Positions 23,872-36,186 of a DNA stretch of 64,000 bases are shown one piece after another. Source of the stretch: Termitomyces sp. T153 (taxonomy: Eukaryota; Basidiomycota; Agaricomycetes; Agaricales; Lyophyllaceae); the NCBI GenBank assembly GCA_018296165.2, contig JACKQL020000030.1, forward strand, positions 496,001 to 560,000. Direction: 5' to 3'. The position numbers were made by a program, and so were the translations under genes. Within the stretch, counting starts at the first letter, position 1. The number at the start of each line of letters is the position of its first letter. The notes beneath the pieces are model-generated. The model saw only the letters and a program-made list of their open reading frames with translations, did no database searches and had not been told where the DNA came from.

Positions 23872-25418
23872 TTACAAGTCCATTGAAAGGTCCCTTTCTT
23901 CCTGTGCCACCCTTGCCTCCGACAGAAGTCGATCAATAGTTGGTGCAGAAGGGCCGTGAAAGCGATCAAAGGTGAATCGGCAATAAGTTGGAAGAAGTCT
24001 GGCCAGCAGGATTGCTGCCGCATTGCTTAGCGTATCAACCGCAAACGTTGAGCCGAGATCAAGCTCTTGGAGAAGAGCAAATGGGTCAACAGCATCCTGT
24101 GTCAATGTTCCACATGACTGCGTCGTATCTACCAAGACAGCAAATTTGATTAAATTGGGGCAGTAGCGGGAAAATAGGAATAGATGGTCGAACGCGAAGG
24201 TTCCGAATGGCGGACCAAACATATGTGATTGGGGAGCCAGAAAGAGAGATTCAATTTTTGGAAGTGAGCGAGCAAGTTCCTCTATCTCGGTGGCTTCATA
24301 GACGAGTTGCATAAAGGTATCCACCCTTAATCGAGTAAGATCATAGGAGAGGAAACCTCTCAACGATGAAAACAAGGATGACTTTTCCTCGATAACGTCC
24401 CGAAGAATGAAATCAGTAACTCGCGAACACTTTTTCTTTATTTTCGGGTACGCCGAGAAAGATGGGTTTTGGCTGCAAACGGAACTTTCAACGGTCAGCG
24501 ATGGGATGTAAAACGGGAAGTGTTTGTCATCCAAAAGTCGAGAAAGCATGTATGAGCATCCCGAGATTGTCAGTGTAGTAAGTATGGGGAATACACCCTT
24601 GGTAAACAGACGAGGAAGAGAGTGCTTGCCTCTGCAGGCACGGGGGTATGAACCGGGTCTGGATCGGATTTCTTGTAGAGTTTGGAACATAGATAATGTT
24701 TTGAGGACAGCATATGATACAGTGTCATAAGGCAGCACAATGATCCTCAAACACAACAAGTCTTTGAGAGGGATAAGAGTTGAAAGAAGATCATCTACTA
24801 TGATGTCACGCTTAATCTCGAGTTCAACTAGGCCGGATAATGACTGGACAAGATTGATAGAGATCAGAGGCATGGATGGGTCATTACGCGACTCATAATT
24901 GACGAAGTCTATGAGCCACCGTTTCACGCCTGGGTGGAAGAAGATCGACAAGTGCCGTGTGTCCTCATAGGCAATACACTTGAGAGTATACAACGTTGGA
25001 AACACGTCAGAGGCAGGCCGACTTTCAAAGATGAATTCGAGCACAGAGTAGAGGGTCGAGATCATAATATCATTGGTCCAGTCAATTGTCAGTGTATGCA
25101 CTAATCTTGAACATCCAAGAAAACGCGGCCAGTCCGGTAAACGCGGACGCTGCCAATGCATTTAAGGAGTTAGAACGACCAAAATCGAGGCATGAAGCTA
25201 CTCACGGTGAACTTTATGTGAAAATCCCACGGAGCGAGCACTCTCAAGAGCCCCTCGGATTGCTCATCCGAATCGATTGCCCTCCAAAGCACGGGTTTGG
25301 CAACTTCTGACCAGAATTTGCAAACTTGTGTCCCTATGGCGACGGAATAGCTGGTCGAAAACGAGAAGATAAGATGGAGTAGTTCTGGAGTGGATAGAGC
25401 CATATTCGCATTCATCAC
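23872..25418 (-). CDS. F-box protein with leucine-rich-like C-terminal region
   Basis: Exon 1 (25418-25206) and exon 2 (25149-23872) join in phase 0 over a 56-bp intron (GTGAGT...GGCAG), giving about 496 residues. Residues about 8-48 form an F-box (STPELLHLIFSF, then GTQVCKFWSEVAKPVLWR), the Skp1-binding module of SCF ubiquitin ligases. The long remainder has irregular Leu-rich segments (SGLVELEIKRDI, LPKIESLFLAP, LLQELDLGSTF), as in the many lineage-expanded Agaricomycete F-box proteins, and probably binds substrates. The frame is clean with no stops. Earlier in-frame Met codons near the start leave the exact initiation site open within about ten residues. The gene is the last in this island; CpG-depleted repeats begin about 270 bp upstream of its start. 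Confidence 0.87.
25150..25205 (-). other. Intron of the F-box gene
   Basis: A 56-bp GTGAGT...TTGGCAG intron contains an in-frame stop when unspliced. Removing it links FHIKFT to RPRLPDWPRF without a frame change. Confidence 0.9.
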
Positions 25419-25699
25419 GATGAGAAAAAATGGTGAGGTGAGTCGAGGAGTCCAGGAAAGGGTGCTGAGGTGGTGGAGGCCTACCGAGGCTCACTGCCTT
25501 GTTCAATCATCCGCGTTGTGCCGCCAGCTTTCATTCGCTTGTTGAGGTTGATCAGGGTTGATCCCCCTTGATGAGATGACAATAGTCGGATAAAACCACA
25601 TATTTGGAAACTCCTTATTCGGACTATTGAAAGAGACCACAAAGAGAAGAGCTGACTGTTCTTGCCAACCAGAGACAATGTATCTCATGAGTCTTGAAT

Positions 25700-26520
25700 A
25701 CTTGGACACAGTATCCAGATGGAGAAAGTGATGAGCAATATCTCAGACAACAAAAACTGGATTCACAGAAGAGGTGATGGTCAGAAAGATTGAGATCAAG
25801 TGGAAATATTCTTTGGCTGTAGTGGTTCCTGGAACATTTTCATAGTGACATATTGATGACATCTTCAGAAGTATAATCATAGGTAAACTCCTGTTAAAGA
25901 ATTCATCTCAATACCAATCAAAATGACTTATGAGAGGGAGCTGCATGGGATGTGATGGACACATGATGGATAAACAAATATGGAAATGATACAGGGCATA
26001 TGGAATGGTTCAGATGCCAGACACACCTCAGTCTACTGTACATGGACTGAGGTGGGTCAATCAACATTCATGGTTCACACCTTGTGCTAATACTATAGAG
26101 TATATTATGTGTTCAACAATAAACCAACCCACAATGTAAAAACAGAAACCAAAACAACCCCTGAAATTACCATGTCCTGATGGGGTGACCAAAATCCAAT
26201 GTTGAGCAAATGGCAACAACACTAACATTGTCAATGGTATCAGTGGACATCCACTGTCTGCTTTCCATTGCCATATGACATCTGTTGCAAAAGGTGTTTC
26301 TAACAGCTGGTGTGTGCCATTATAGTACTCTTTCTGTTCAGAGGCTGCTCCATTGTTGAGATTTTTGTCCATTGCTAGATTCCATCACAGAAGCCTTTCT
26401 GTTCAAAAGATCTTGGTCTGTCTAGATTAGATATTTGTTGAACTCTGTAAAGCAGTTCTGGTAGGTATGAGAAGCCATCACAGAAGTGTTTTGGTAGGGA
26501 CAAGAAGCCATCACAATCCC
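25700..26520. other. Start of the CpG-depleted block, no gene
   Basis: Composition changes to CpG-poor near 25.7 kb. A 103-codon minus-strand frame (26372-26061) has no recognisable domain. Nothing else is seen. Confidence 0.45.
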
Positions 26521-26529
26521 AGCAGCCTC

Positions 26530-26910
26530 ATAGAGTGTTCAGATCCCTTGCTTGACAATTCTGTAGCTTTGGAAACATTTTTAGTCATCATTTCAATTGT
26601 TCACTGTTTGCTCCAAGAAACACTTGCAGCTGGCTTAAGAATTTGTGCTATCATGGCTCAATGGTCAGCATTGTCCACCATGTGGCAATCCATCTATCAG
26701 GTTGAGGGTTCAGATCCCTTGCTTGACATGTCTCTGAATTTGGAAGCTTTTTAATCGTCATCTCAAATTGCCTGTTTGCTTTAACAAATTACTGTAGATT
26801 GCATAGTATTGTGAGCCACCATGGATGAGTGGTTTGGATTGTCCATTATGCCACATTCCAACTGTCAGGCCCAGGGTCCAAGTCCCTCATTTGACATAGT
26901 GATTTACAAT
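26530..26910 (+). repeat. Tandem tRNA-like (SINE-type) units, decayed
   Basis: Three tandem units of about 160 bp each carry a sequence like a pol III B box. Unit 1 has GTGTTCAGATCCC (26535-26547). Unit 2 has A-box-like TGGCTCAATGG (26654-26664) and B-box-like GGTTCAGATCC (26707-26717), 43 bp apart. Unit 3 has TGGATGAGTGG (26822-26832) and GGTCCAAGTCC (26875-26885). After each B box a shared CTTGACA or TTTGACA stretch and a T-rich tail follow. Spacing and order match the internal promoter of tRNA genes, so these are best read as tRNA-derived SINE units with C-to-T decay. No complete tRNA fold was found. Confidence 0.55.
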
Positions 26911-27842
26911 GATTTTTTGTTCTTTCATTTCAGCTATTCCACATTTAACTATAATATCTAATGGCTTCAAATGTTGCATAACTTCAATTGTTTCTGTGAT
27001 TCCCATGGCTGTGAAACTTTCCCTGGTGGTCTGGCATATACCTATCTCCACTGGGAGTGGCCTTCCAGCAGCAGCTGAGAATCCAGTGCACCTATTTTCC
27101 CTGGCACCATGGTGTACTCTCATTTGTTCTATCAGTAGTGTTCTGGCTGCAGCTTCTGTTTTGCATCTTTTCTCTTGCACATATTTACAGTCATTTTATC
27201 TACATCAAAGAGCTCCACTCTCTTCCACCCTCTGTGAGTTCTAGAAACTCTTTGAAATCCAAAAGCAGTGTCCCTTATAAACTCAAAGTCCAGAGTATAT
27301 GGACACTCTGGACTGTTTGCCACAACACTTGATCTTGTGCTTGATGAAGCTGAAGTTTCTGAGAGAACATCAGAAATGTCAGCAAAGTTGGCTGGGGTGA
27401 AAGGGCCAAAGGGCCTACATCTGCCATGATCTCTTGCTTGCTGGAAAGCTTGTTCTGCCAGAAACAATTAGGACTACCAGGTATATGATGCAGATTGACT
27501 CATGTTGCTGGTACAGCATATTGAGGCATCCCTTGTCCTGATGTGCTGTTACTCTTTCATCATATCTTTGCCACTCCTCCATATTATTCCCCTCAGGAAT
27601 AGAGGGAGTATGGATGAAATTTTGTCATCCAGTGCAGTCAATTTGGCCAGTCCAGGTTCAGTGTCCACTTGAGAGTTATTTTCCAACTGGTGCAAGTCCC
27701 TATCTGACAGATGTGAATTGCTATCTGGAAGGAATAGAGATGGTGCAGAATCACTGTCCATTGCAGAATCTGGTGATATTACTAGTGGAATGACAAGAGA
27801 GGCAATCTCTCTGGCAGGTTGGTTTGCTATGCAGATGTACAT
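26887..27842 (-). pseudogene. Decayed minus-strand gene of unknown family
   Basis: Two open frames on the minus strand (27842-27549 and 27467-27132) are in the same frame, separated by a few stops, and a third (27180-26887) follows in another frame. The composition, with SSSTRSSVV and PFTPANFADISDVL segments, looks protein-like and not random. I do not recognise the family. Stops and a frameshift show that it is not functional. It probably belongs to a mobile element. Confidence 0.4.
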
Positions 27843-28462
27843 TATATTGGCTAGTACATTTTCTTTGGCCCTCAGTACACTTTTGTTATCAGATCTGGCA
27901 ATTGGGCCTTTTCAAGCATATGGAGAGGCCATGTAAGTGATCAAGTGTAGGGCCATCCTGGGTTATTGCCCCTCAGGGAATTGGTGATTGAGTTGATACC
28001 AATCAGTTCTTCTAGGTGTAACAGCACAATAGAATCAGCACTGGAGAGGTGAGCAGAGCTGGGTCCAGCAGATGGTCTTGAAAATTGGCAGATTAAGATA
28101 TTTGCCATCAGCCAGAATTTTGATTCAGCTGCTGATTGGAATTTGTCTGAGCCAATAGGGCTTTCTACCAGACACCACTTTGGTTTGACAATTCTTCATT
28201 GCAAGTTGTTTTCTGATGGATGAGGAGACAGCCCTTGGAAGTCTCATTATTTAGGTGTTTGGTCTTGATATCTATATAGTTCCACCAATCACAGCCATAC
28301 CAATGTACAACTTGACCTGGATGGGTGGGAATTGTCCATGCCTTAAAGGACTTCCAGACTGGGCTGCTGCTGCAGCATCACATAAGGCAGCTTGCAAGAA
28401 AGGAGAATATTGGAGGAAACAAATGCATGTTGGGTCATCTAGTGATGATATGGCAGTATTTT

Positions 28463-28690
28463 CTCTGGCCAGCAAATCCAGCATGATAGGCCACCCAGAT
28501 CCAGCTTGCAAATTCACCATTATTGTGACTGGCAAATCCAGCATTTTAGCCCCAGATCCAGCTGGCAATCCCAGCATTGTAGGCTAACCTAATCTGTCCA
28601 GCAAACCTGGCATTGTAGCCCTGAATCTGGCTAGCAATCCCAGCATTGTAGCTTTGGATCTGGCTGGCAAACCCAGCACTGTACCCACAT
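28463..28690 (+). repeat. 33-bp coding-type minisatellite
   Basis: About six imperfect copies of a 33-bp unit are seen, such as GCTAGCAATCCCAGCATTG followed by a TAGCTTTGGATCTG half. In the plus frame each unit reads as 11 residues around NPSIVALDLAG. Because the period is a multiple of three, the array may once have been part of a repetitive protein; stops now interrupt it. Confidence 0.7.
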
Positions 28691-28954
28691 CTCATCTTCC
28701 CATATCTACTCCAAACCTCATATCTGGTGCCATCCAGCTATCCAGTCTTGAGGTCATCAACAATGCCACTATACAACAGTTACAGCAAAGAGAATGGAAT
28801 AACCTAGTAACTCCAACCAATAACCCAGCAGATGGGTCTCCTCATTATGCAGTTCCTAGATCTGTCCTTGAAATTCTCAGATAGGAAGATGACACACATG
28901 AAACAGATACAAAGGAAACAACATCTTATCAACTGGCATGTCAGAATCACAAGG

Positions 28955-30316
28955 TGTTGAGTGTTTGGTTTTCACTGTAAGCATTAAATCCTAGATACCA
29001 GGCAAGAGTCAATTACTGCATGTATATTGCATCACATGTTACCCTGACTGGCTCCCACTTTACTTATATATGCAGCCTAGATACAAACACCCTCAGTCAA
29101 GTGTATACAAAACTGAGGGTGAGTTACTTACACTGTCAGGTTCCACTGACCATGGGGGCTCAGCTACACTGGGCAAGTCCTTACTAGGCAGATGTGATGT
29201 CCTGTGCTTATAACCTAGTGCTCTGGGGTAGGTGCAGACTATAGGTACTTGCAAGAGGGGAAGCTAAGGGAAGCAGTCTGAGCAAGTCCAGAGTGGTCCA
29301 GGGAAGTCTAAGACCAAGTATATTAAACATTGGGCCTGGGTGGACATCAGGAACAAGTTTGTAGGCAAGTATATGGACTGCAGGGTAAGTGGAGGCTTTG
29401 CAAGTGATGGGAGTGGAGCCAGAGTTTGATGGGGGATCAATCAAGAATGATGGGTTCTAGGGCCAAGCATAGGGCAAGGTCCAGAATTATTGTAAGAAGT
29501 TTGAAGGTTTGTAGCATGTGTGCAGAGTTTGTAATGATGTCAGAGATGAAAGGAACTTAGGAATGGAAAGGGAAACAGAGACAGTCAACACAAGACAGAA
29601 TGGAGAAAAGAAATAGATTTAGGACTAAAGATAGAAACAGAGACAAAGCAGAGAGAAATACAAGACACAAGTAACCATATAAGTGTAATATTAAGACTAA
29701 GGTAATGAATGCTACTCTATGTCTTTATATACTAACTACTGGATCTTCTCCAGGGGTTGGAGATGCAACAGTGGGGCTTGTTGGAGCTGCATGGGGTTGA
29801 TGGGTGTTGGCTCTGATTAGAAGGTGGGCTGCAGTGATATCCTGATGGGAATGTGGTCTGTCCTGTAGTCACTGGGGAACTCTGGAGTGGTTGTGTGGGT
29901 CATGGAGGCAGTCAAATGATGTATGTCTGTGTCAGAAGAAGTGTTGAGGAGGCTTAGGGGCCTTGTAAGCAAGAGGGGGAGCTGAGGAGGCCCACAGGGG
30001 ATGAACTGGGGTTTGCCAGGAGGTCATTGGGGTTTGCCAAGGAAGTGTCAGAGTTAGCTGGGGCAAGTGCCATGGGTCAACAAAGGTTGGGGTTAGTTGG
30101 GAGGGACATTGGGGAGGGTTTCAGGGAGGCAGAGTGTCCTAGAGAAGGGTCCAGAGGTGCAGGAGTGGGTTGTGACATACACAATTGCAGAGATACCATA
30201 CTTAACAGCCTACTATAGATGTATTACTTACTTGTGTACTAAGTAGGCTCAAGCAGTCAAGTGTATAAAAAAATGTGGACATATTACTTACTTGTGTACT
30301 ACTTAGGATTACAACA
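28955..30316 (+). mobile_element. Copia-type LTR interrupted by a gypsy-like solo LTR
   Basis: The outer unit starts TGTTGAGTG at 28955 and ends GGATTACAACA at 30316. It shares organisation with the copia LTRs at 39463-39820 and 45589-45944: the ACCCTCAGTCA...CTGAGGGTGAG block (here near 29090-29125), a duplicated ATTACTTACTTGTGTACTA motif, and the same following bases GGTTATG and TGCTGCTCT that begin the copia internal region. The solo LTR at 29134-30177 splits it. No target duplication flanks the outer unit, so it is more likely the 5' LTR of a degraded element than a solo LTR. Confidence 0.7.
29134..30177 (+). mobile_element. Solo LTR, gypsy-like family 1, CpG-depleted (copy C), nested
   Basis: This 1044-bp unit starts TGTCAGGTTCCACTGACC and ends GGGTTGTGACA, flanked by a perfect 5-bp duplication, TACAC, at 29129-29133 and 30178-30182. 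It aligns with copy A, with former CpG sites now TpG or CpA. It sits inside a copia-type LTR, so it inserted later than that LTR. A TTATATACT promoter-like motif is kept at 29725-29733. Confidence 0.92.
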
Positions 30317-30321
30317 GGTTA

Positions 30322-31126
30322 TGAGAGAGTGCTGCTCTGTACACTGAGAGTATGAACAGACCTGACCTATGAATTTTTCTGTGGACCAACTTGTCCAATT
30401 CCAACAGGTTGCCTACCTAATATATTGATTATCTGATTGAGTAGACATGTTGATCATAGAAGTGACATTGACTGTTACTATGCCCCCTCTGATGATGAGG
30501 TGGCTGAAATGAGACATGTTGACAGTTCCACTGTGCCAATCATTGCACAGATCAAGGCTTTCACCTGATATGCAGGAAAACTGCTGGCAAAAGATGATAC
30601 CACTCTCCAGAAACTGTTGTATAAGTTAGTTGTATTGGCCTTTACTGACATCTAGTGTACTGACAGTTACTTCAAAACCATCAAGTTTTCAAGTTTGTCC
30701 ATCAACTGTTCTATTCAGAGCTACATCACAGTTTGACAATATGTTGTATTGACACATCTGATGGCCCAAATGCTAACCCCCAGTAATTTTCTGGATTACA
30801 TTGTATTTATACTTGACTTATGCAAGTCATAAAATCTGTCTCTTCAGCTTGATTTTACACAAGTAACTATTCTCTGGCAAGCCCAGCATCCATGGATATT
30901 AGGCCAAACAACTAAATCACTAGAAGTCAAAGGGTCTAACATTATGAAAACAGCTGTAACATGACCTTCATACTTCTTACTCCTCATATAGAACCTCCAG
31001 ATTTCTGATTCACCATCCAAGCATACCTTCCAACCTCTCTTCCAGCTACTTTGTACATCTACACCTTGCAACATCACCACCTCATATGATCCTGTTTTAG
31101 TTAGTTAGTGTAACTCACCATAGCCC
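30322..31126. other. Decayed sequence between copia-type LTR and KDZ relic
   Basis: After the copia-like leader (to about 30345) no copia gag or pol is recognisable. A 78-codon minus-strand frame at 31080-30844 has no known domain. The junction with the KDZ element is somewhere in this interval but cannot be fixed. Confidence 0.4.
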
Positions 31127-34100
31127 ATGATGCCTCCCCAAAAATTGCCAAGATGTGCAGACCAGCCATCAATGAGTGGCCTTGGCAAACAATTCATGAA
31201 CCCAGTCAAATGCCACAATATGCATAAGTCATCTATGCACATCCAATACATGGGTTGGAAGCAAGAAATTACAAGACTTCAGGTCAAACCTCAACCTGCT
31301 CAAGAAGCAAGCTGAAGGCCTTGTCAATCCTTTGCTGCTTCCTATGATCCCCAAAAAGGTGCAAACACCTGATGCTGAACTGCCTGCAATCAATGAGCCT
31401 GCTATATTTGACAACAATTTACTGCCAGTTCCAGAATACATCACTACACCTCAGAAAGATCAATGTTCCCCTCACCATACTCTACCCAATCAAGCCATGA
31501 AGGAATCATGTGCAAACTGGATAGATTTGCTAAGATGACTTGTAGCTCCTTTATTGGAGTATACTGCATAGTTTATCTGGCAGATTCTGAGGAGAGTGTC
31601 CAGCATGAGGGCAAAGTGCAGGGCTCAAAGCAGCTGCATGATGAGAACAAACAAAGTTCTCTGTTTATTCCAAGATTGTAAGTCTACTCATCTCTGGATT
31701 TCTATCTTCTAATCATCTCACTGTTAAAACAGATTTTTAGAAATTTTCTGTGCAGTGGTGCAGCTGTGAGGAGCTCCCACATGTCCTTGTTGCCCACAGG
31801 CTCTTTTTTACTGCCCCTCTATATTCTTGTATTGCAATTTCAGTTCATCTCTTTGACTTCTACCATGCCCTCTTTGAGTGATTGTGTAATGCTGTCAATG
31901 CCATGGCTAGCACTTTGAACATGTTCTATGAATGCAGAGGGTTTATTCTCATGGATAAAAAGGTATGTATTTGGCTGTACTGTGGTGTAAAAGCTAATAA
32001 GAGACCAGAGTGCACCTGTTCATGATGCATTTTGTTGAGGTCTTGGGTATGTGGCTCAATGGTATGACAATTTACAACTATGGCTGGAATAGCAGGTAGA
32101 TAGTGCTATCTTTGATGTGGACACTCAAATACAGGACAGTAAGATCACAAGCCCCATTACATGGGAGAGTTACCATATGCCATCCACACTTCCTTCCACT
32201 GCACTGCCCCCTTCAGACCATCCTATCACTGCAATAGCATCTCCAATTCCTTCCATACCTATTCCAATTCCTAGGTTGGTTCATGGAGAATACATGCAAA
32301 TCCTCCAACAGAGATGTCCATGCTGCTTTGGGGTGAATTCATTTGGGAGATCACTTGGATATGAATAAGTTTTTATAAAGCTCAATGCTACTGTATGACT
32401 CAATTCTAATAATAGTAGTAGACAAGTTTGTGTTGATGGCAACTTCAAGCATTGGCATCTGCAGTCTGCAGGAGACTTGACACATTTCTATGAACCAACT
32501 TACATTTTACTAAAGGAGTTTGTCAATAACATCAGCATTCAAATAGAGCAGCTAAGAAAGATGTGCAAAGCTTGATGTCACAAGGCCATTGTACTGGATG
32601 AAGCTGTTGATGAGTGTGAATCTTTACACACTGCAGGTAATGAGTCCCAATATCAAGATGAATATGGAGAAATTCAATGATGGTGGTCTTATGGCCCTTG
32701 TCTGTTGCCATGATATCCCTATCTTTCATGTCAATATCAATACACCTAGAGAACAGCAAAAGTATGCCATAGCAATAATTGAAAACCTTTTCACTCTTCT
32801 TTCCTTGCAGGTCATTCTGGCTTCACTGTACAACATAGAATGTGTCTTGGATTGTAGTGTTCATATAGTAGGTCAAGCATTTCTTCTGTGTTGCTGTTCC
32901 CATTTACTCCAAAGTATCAGTTCCTCTCACCTGAGATCACCAAACGACTACTCCTTGCAACTGGTGCCATGCATGCTTTTGTTCATCAATGGGCCTGTTA
33001 AATAGTCAATTATCCTTGAATTTGTATGGGCTTGGGCTTGACTGATGGTGAGGGTGTCAAACATCTGTGGTCATGAATGTGGAAACTGATTGCAGTGGTG
33101 AGGGGTTGTGGAGTGTTTTTCTTGTTCATTGTGATTTTTCATCATACTCAATGATTGCTTCCAGTGATCTTGTTGTCTTTACATCATAGATTGACAAGTG
33201 GCTGTGATGGGTCTGGAGTTGTACAACAATCTTAGTGCTTGAATTTGTTGCAGGCTCAACAAGAGGGTGCAAAGTCAGTGTGCCAAGCCACAACAGATTC
33301 TGAAGTCATGTGGAGTTGAAGTGACCATCTTATGCTCTAAATGGGAGTTGCAACAAGCTTTGGAGTTGTCAATCAGGGCTTGCAAGTCTCTAGATCCTTT
33401 TTCTTTACTTCCATTAATCACTGTTTGCAGAAGCACTAGTCCACTTCAAAAAGGAACTTGATACTGTTCTTGCTCTTCAAGGTGACCTGAAAACATATGA
33501 GAAGACTCTTCAAACTATCTGCTCAACATTCTCAAAGATGCTACCATCCCCAGCATCCTTATAAATTTCCAGTAGCCTTCATGACACCCATAAACAGCTA
33601 AAGAACAATATTGAAGAATTATATTTGGCTCTTAATATTCACAAATCATATCCTGAACTGCAGAGAGTTGATCTTGAGTTTGTGAAGTATCTCTTAATTG
33701 CTTGTGACCTGAAGATCAACATTCAAAAGTGGGCACCAGGAGTTTCTTTAAGTGGGAACAATAAGACCAGGCTTCAGGAAGCTGGGGTCCAACTCTAGGT
33801 ATGGTTTCCTCCTTCAGTCATCCATTACTTACCAAACCATCATGAATTTAGGGACCAAACTTCATCAAGCCACTTGCACTGCCATTAAAAAATGTATTCT
33901 TGCATTGATGGCAGGGTTACAAAACTATAATGATATCTGCATGACACTTGCAATCATATACCAACCTGAATGGAATGTACCCCTATCTGAGCCCCTGCCA
34001 ACCAAATTGAAACTACTCTGTGATGCCCCAATCCTTATAGAAAATGTCTGGATCAGCTACCCAATGGAGAATGTTCCTTGTTGGCTTAGTGACAGCATGG

Positions 34101-35470
34101 TCTGAGTAGGCATCAGAGCTATGTTGAAGTTTGAGTGGTGCACCAAGGAGCTATGGCAACTCCAAGTGGAAGGTGAAAATCTCTTCTGGTGGCTTGGTTG
34201 TGAGCTTGCTGCTGTTGAGCTTGCCTTAATCAAGCCCTCAAGTACATGTTCCATTTCACTTACCCAATGCATATTCACATTTGACAGATGTTCATCTCCA
34301 TATTCCTCTTGAGCAATGACATTTTCACCTTCTTGCTCTTTGCTCTCTTTGACCCAGTCTGCTCATGCCTCAACAAACTTTTGATTCCCTTGTCACCCAG
34401 GCCACTGAAGTGGCACAATCATTTGTTACTGCCAAACACAATTTTGACAGTCAACTTCAATCATCCCTTGTTGAAGGTTGCAATAATGAAGACATTCCTG
34501 AAGAAGATGGTCTGGATATCACACAAGAAGCATGAAATTTTTTTTTCTTTGATGTTAGATGATTATCTATTACAGATGAGTGAAAACAAGCCTGTCAAAC
34601 TAGACATTCTGACCACAAGTGTTGATGTAACATTAATGTGGCAAATGCAGATACATTTCAAAACCCCATTTGTTGAACAGTTATACTGACTTCATTCCCA
34701 TCAGCACCACACATGCACAATCACTGGAATCTTCTTGAAGAACTCCCATCTCAAACATTCATCAACCTGAAATTTACCACTCAGTCATGGTATTTCCCTC
34801 ATCTGCATGGGTGTTTCATTTTTAGTCCATAAGAACTCTCAATTATGTGCTCACCAACTGTGTGGCTCAATGACATATGTATCAATGGCATTGCTGTCTT
34901 ATTAAAGTATCAGTTCTTACTATCATCCAATCCTACATCTGAATACAATTGGCAATGTGCCTTCCTATCAACATATGACCTCCCAATGATGTGATATAAT
35001 GCCAGCAATGTAGAAATCTGATGACAAACATGCCACACTGAGTATTGGAAGTGACAATACTGAGTGCTTCCTATTCACTGTCCAATCAGTGAACATTGGG
35101 TTATGTGTATTATTATTTCATCTGTAGGTGAAATATATCTTTTTGATATTCTGGTGGAGCAGGAAACCTGGAAGGCTGAAATCAAGATATGCCCCCATAG
35201 CTCATATTTAACTGTCAACTCATGTCTACAATTAAGGAAATTGCAGTGCTTGTAGCACTTGGCTAACCAAAATGGACATTCAATTCCAGTTACAACTTTA
35301 GAGTGGATTGCTTGATCAACCATTGTACACCCTCAACAAACAAATGGCTTTGACTGTGGACTGTGATCTGTAGCAAATATTGCAGCCAATCTTTCATGTT
35401 TTCTTCTTACTAGTATCCAAGTGCATGAGATGCCCTTAATTAGGAGTTTACTTTTGCAGACACTCTTAGC
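31127..35470 (+). pseudogene. KDZ transposase with C-terminal Ulp1-like protease, decayed
   Basis: Broken plus-strand frames follow the order of an Agaricomycete KDZ (Kyakuja-Dileera-Zisupton) transposase. A cysteine-cluster-associated segment (ISVHLFDFYHALFE, then NAMASTLNMFYECRGF) lies at 31753-31970. It is followed by LVHGEYMQILQQRCPCCFG near 32280, the transposase core (FNDGGLMALVCCHDIPIFH near 32670-32740), and the diagnostic LGLTDGEGV (33031-33058). A coiled-coil-like region (LEFVKYLLIACDLKINIQK near 33680) and GCELAAVELAL near 34200 come next. At the end is a C48/Ulp1-type cysteine protease domain: EHWVM with its His (about 35089), FDIL with its Asp (about 35138) and GFDCG with its Cys (35345-35360). 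Many stops and frameshifts, mostly at former CpG sites, inactivate it. KDZ elements are cut-and-paste DNA transposons. Terminal inverted repeats were not found. Confidence 0.85.
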
Positions 35471-35479
35471 ATTACTAGT

Positions 35480-36186
35480 ACATTCTTGGCATTACTAGTC
35501 CTTCCTTAATTCATTAATTCATCTTTTTCACTTACCTCAACTGTCCTGAACACAGTTAAGATTTTAGATATACTCAAGAAACTATACAGCTTGGATTTCA
35601 GTATATTGTTGCATATTCTATCAAATTTATGTTTTCCTTGCTTTCAGTTGCACTTATGTTTTCTTAGAAATGTTCCATTTTGTCTACTTCAGCACTACAA
35701 CATGCAAATAAACATCCTAAGTCCCAGTTATGATGCCTGTTAATATGTTGTGCAATTGTAGTCTCTGAAATGCAGGGTTTTTTTCATAAAAAAGCTTTTG
35801 TTCTCTTAGTAAGTCATCTAACTTGTTTTTAAATCAGTATTTCCACCTATATTCTATACAGGACTATATACTCTTTCTATATGCCATTGCATGCAAATGT
35901 CTCAATCAATCACATTCAAAGAACATAGTTATTGCTTGCAAGCATTGGTTTAGGGAAGTGCATAGCTCTCATTTATATATCTTAGTGCACAAATTTTCTA
36001 TTTATTTATAAACATAATATGTTCTGTATGAAGCACTTTCAATCAATATGTTACATTTATTAAGTTTCTGCAATGCTCAAACCAAGAGACTTTGATACAG
36101 AAAATTCCTAGAAGCATATAGCACTGGAAAATCCTGCTCAGGGAGTGTTACATATTGTAATGTGGTTATTCCTTATAGTCTTGTGT
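35480..36186. other. AT-rich spacer, no gene
   Basis: Very AT-rich, CpG-free sequence lies between the KDZ relic and the truncated gypsy element. The only frame over 60 codons (35823-36011) has no motif. The 3' LTR expected for the gypsy element is not here. Confidence 0.5.

Noticed and set aside
26650..26730. Functional tRNA gene
   Set aside because: A- and B-box-like motifs are present, but I could not fold an acceptor or anticodon stem, and the units are tandem and C-to-T decayed.
28955..30316. Outer copia-type LTR as a solo LTR
   Set aside because: The flanking bases CAAGG and GGTTA do not match, and primer-site bases follow, so a 5' LTR remnant is more likely.
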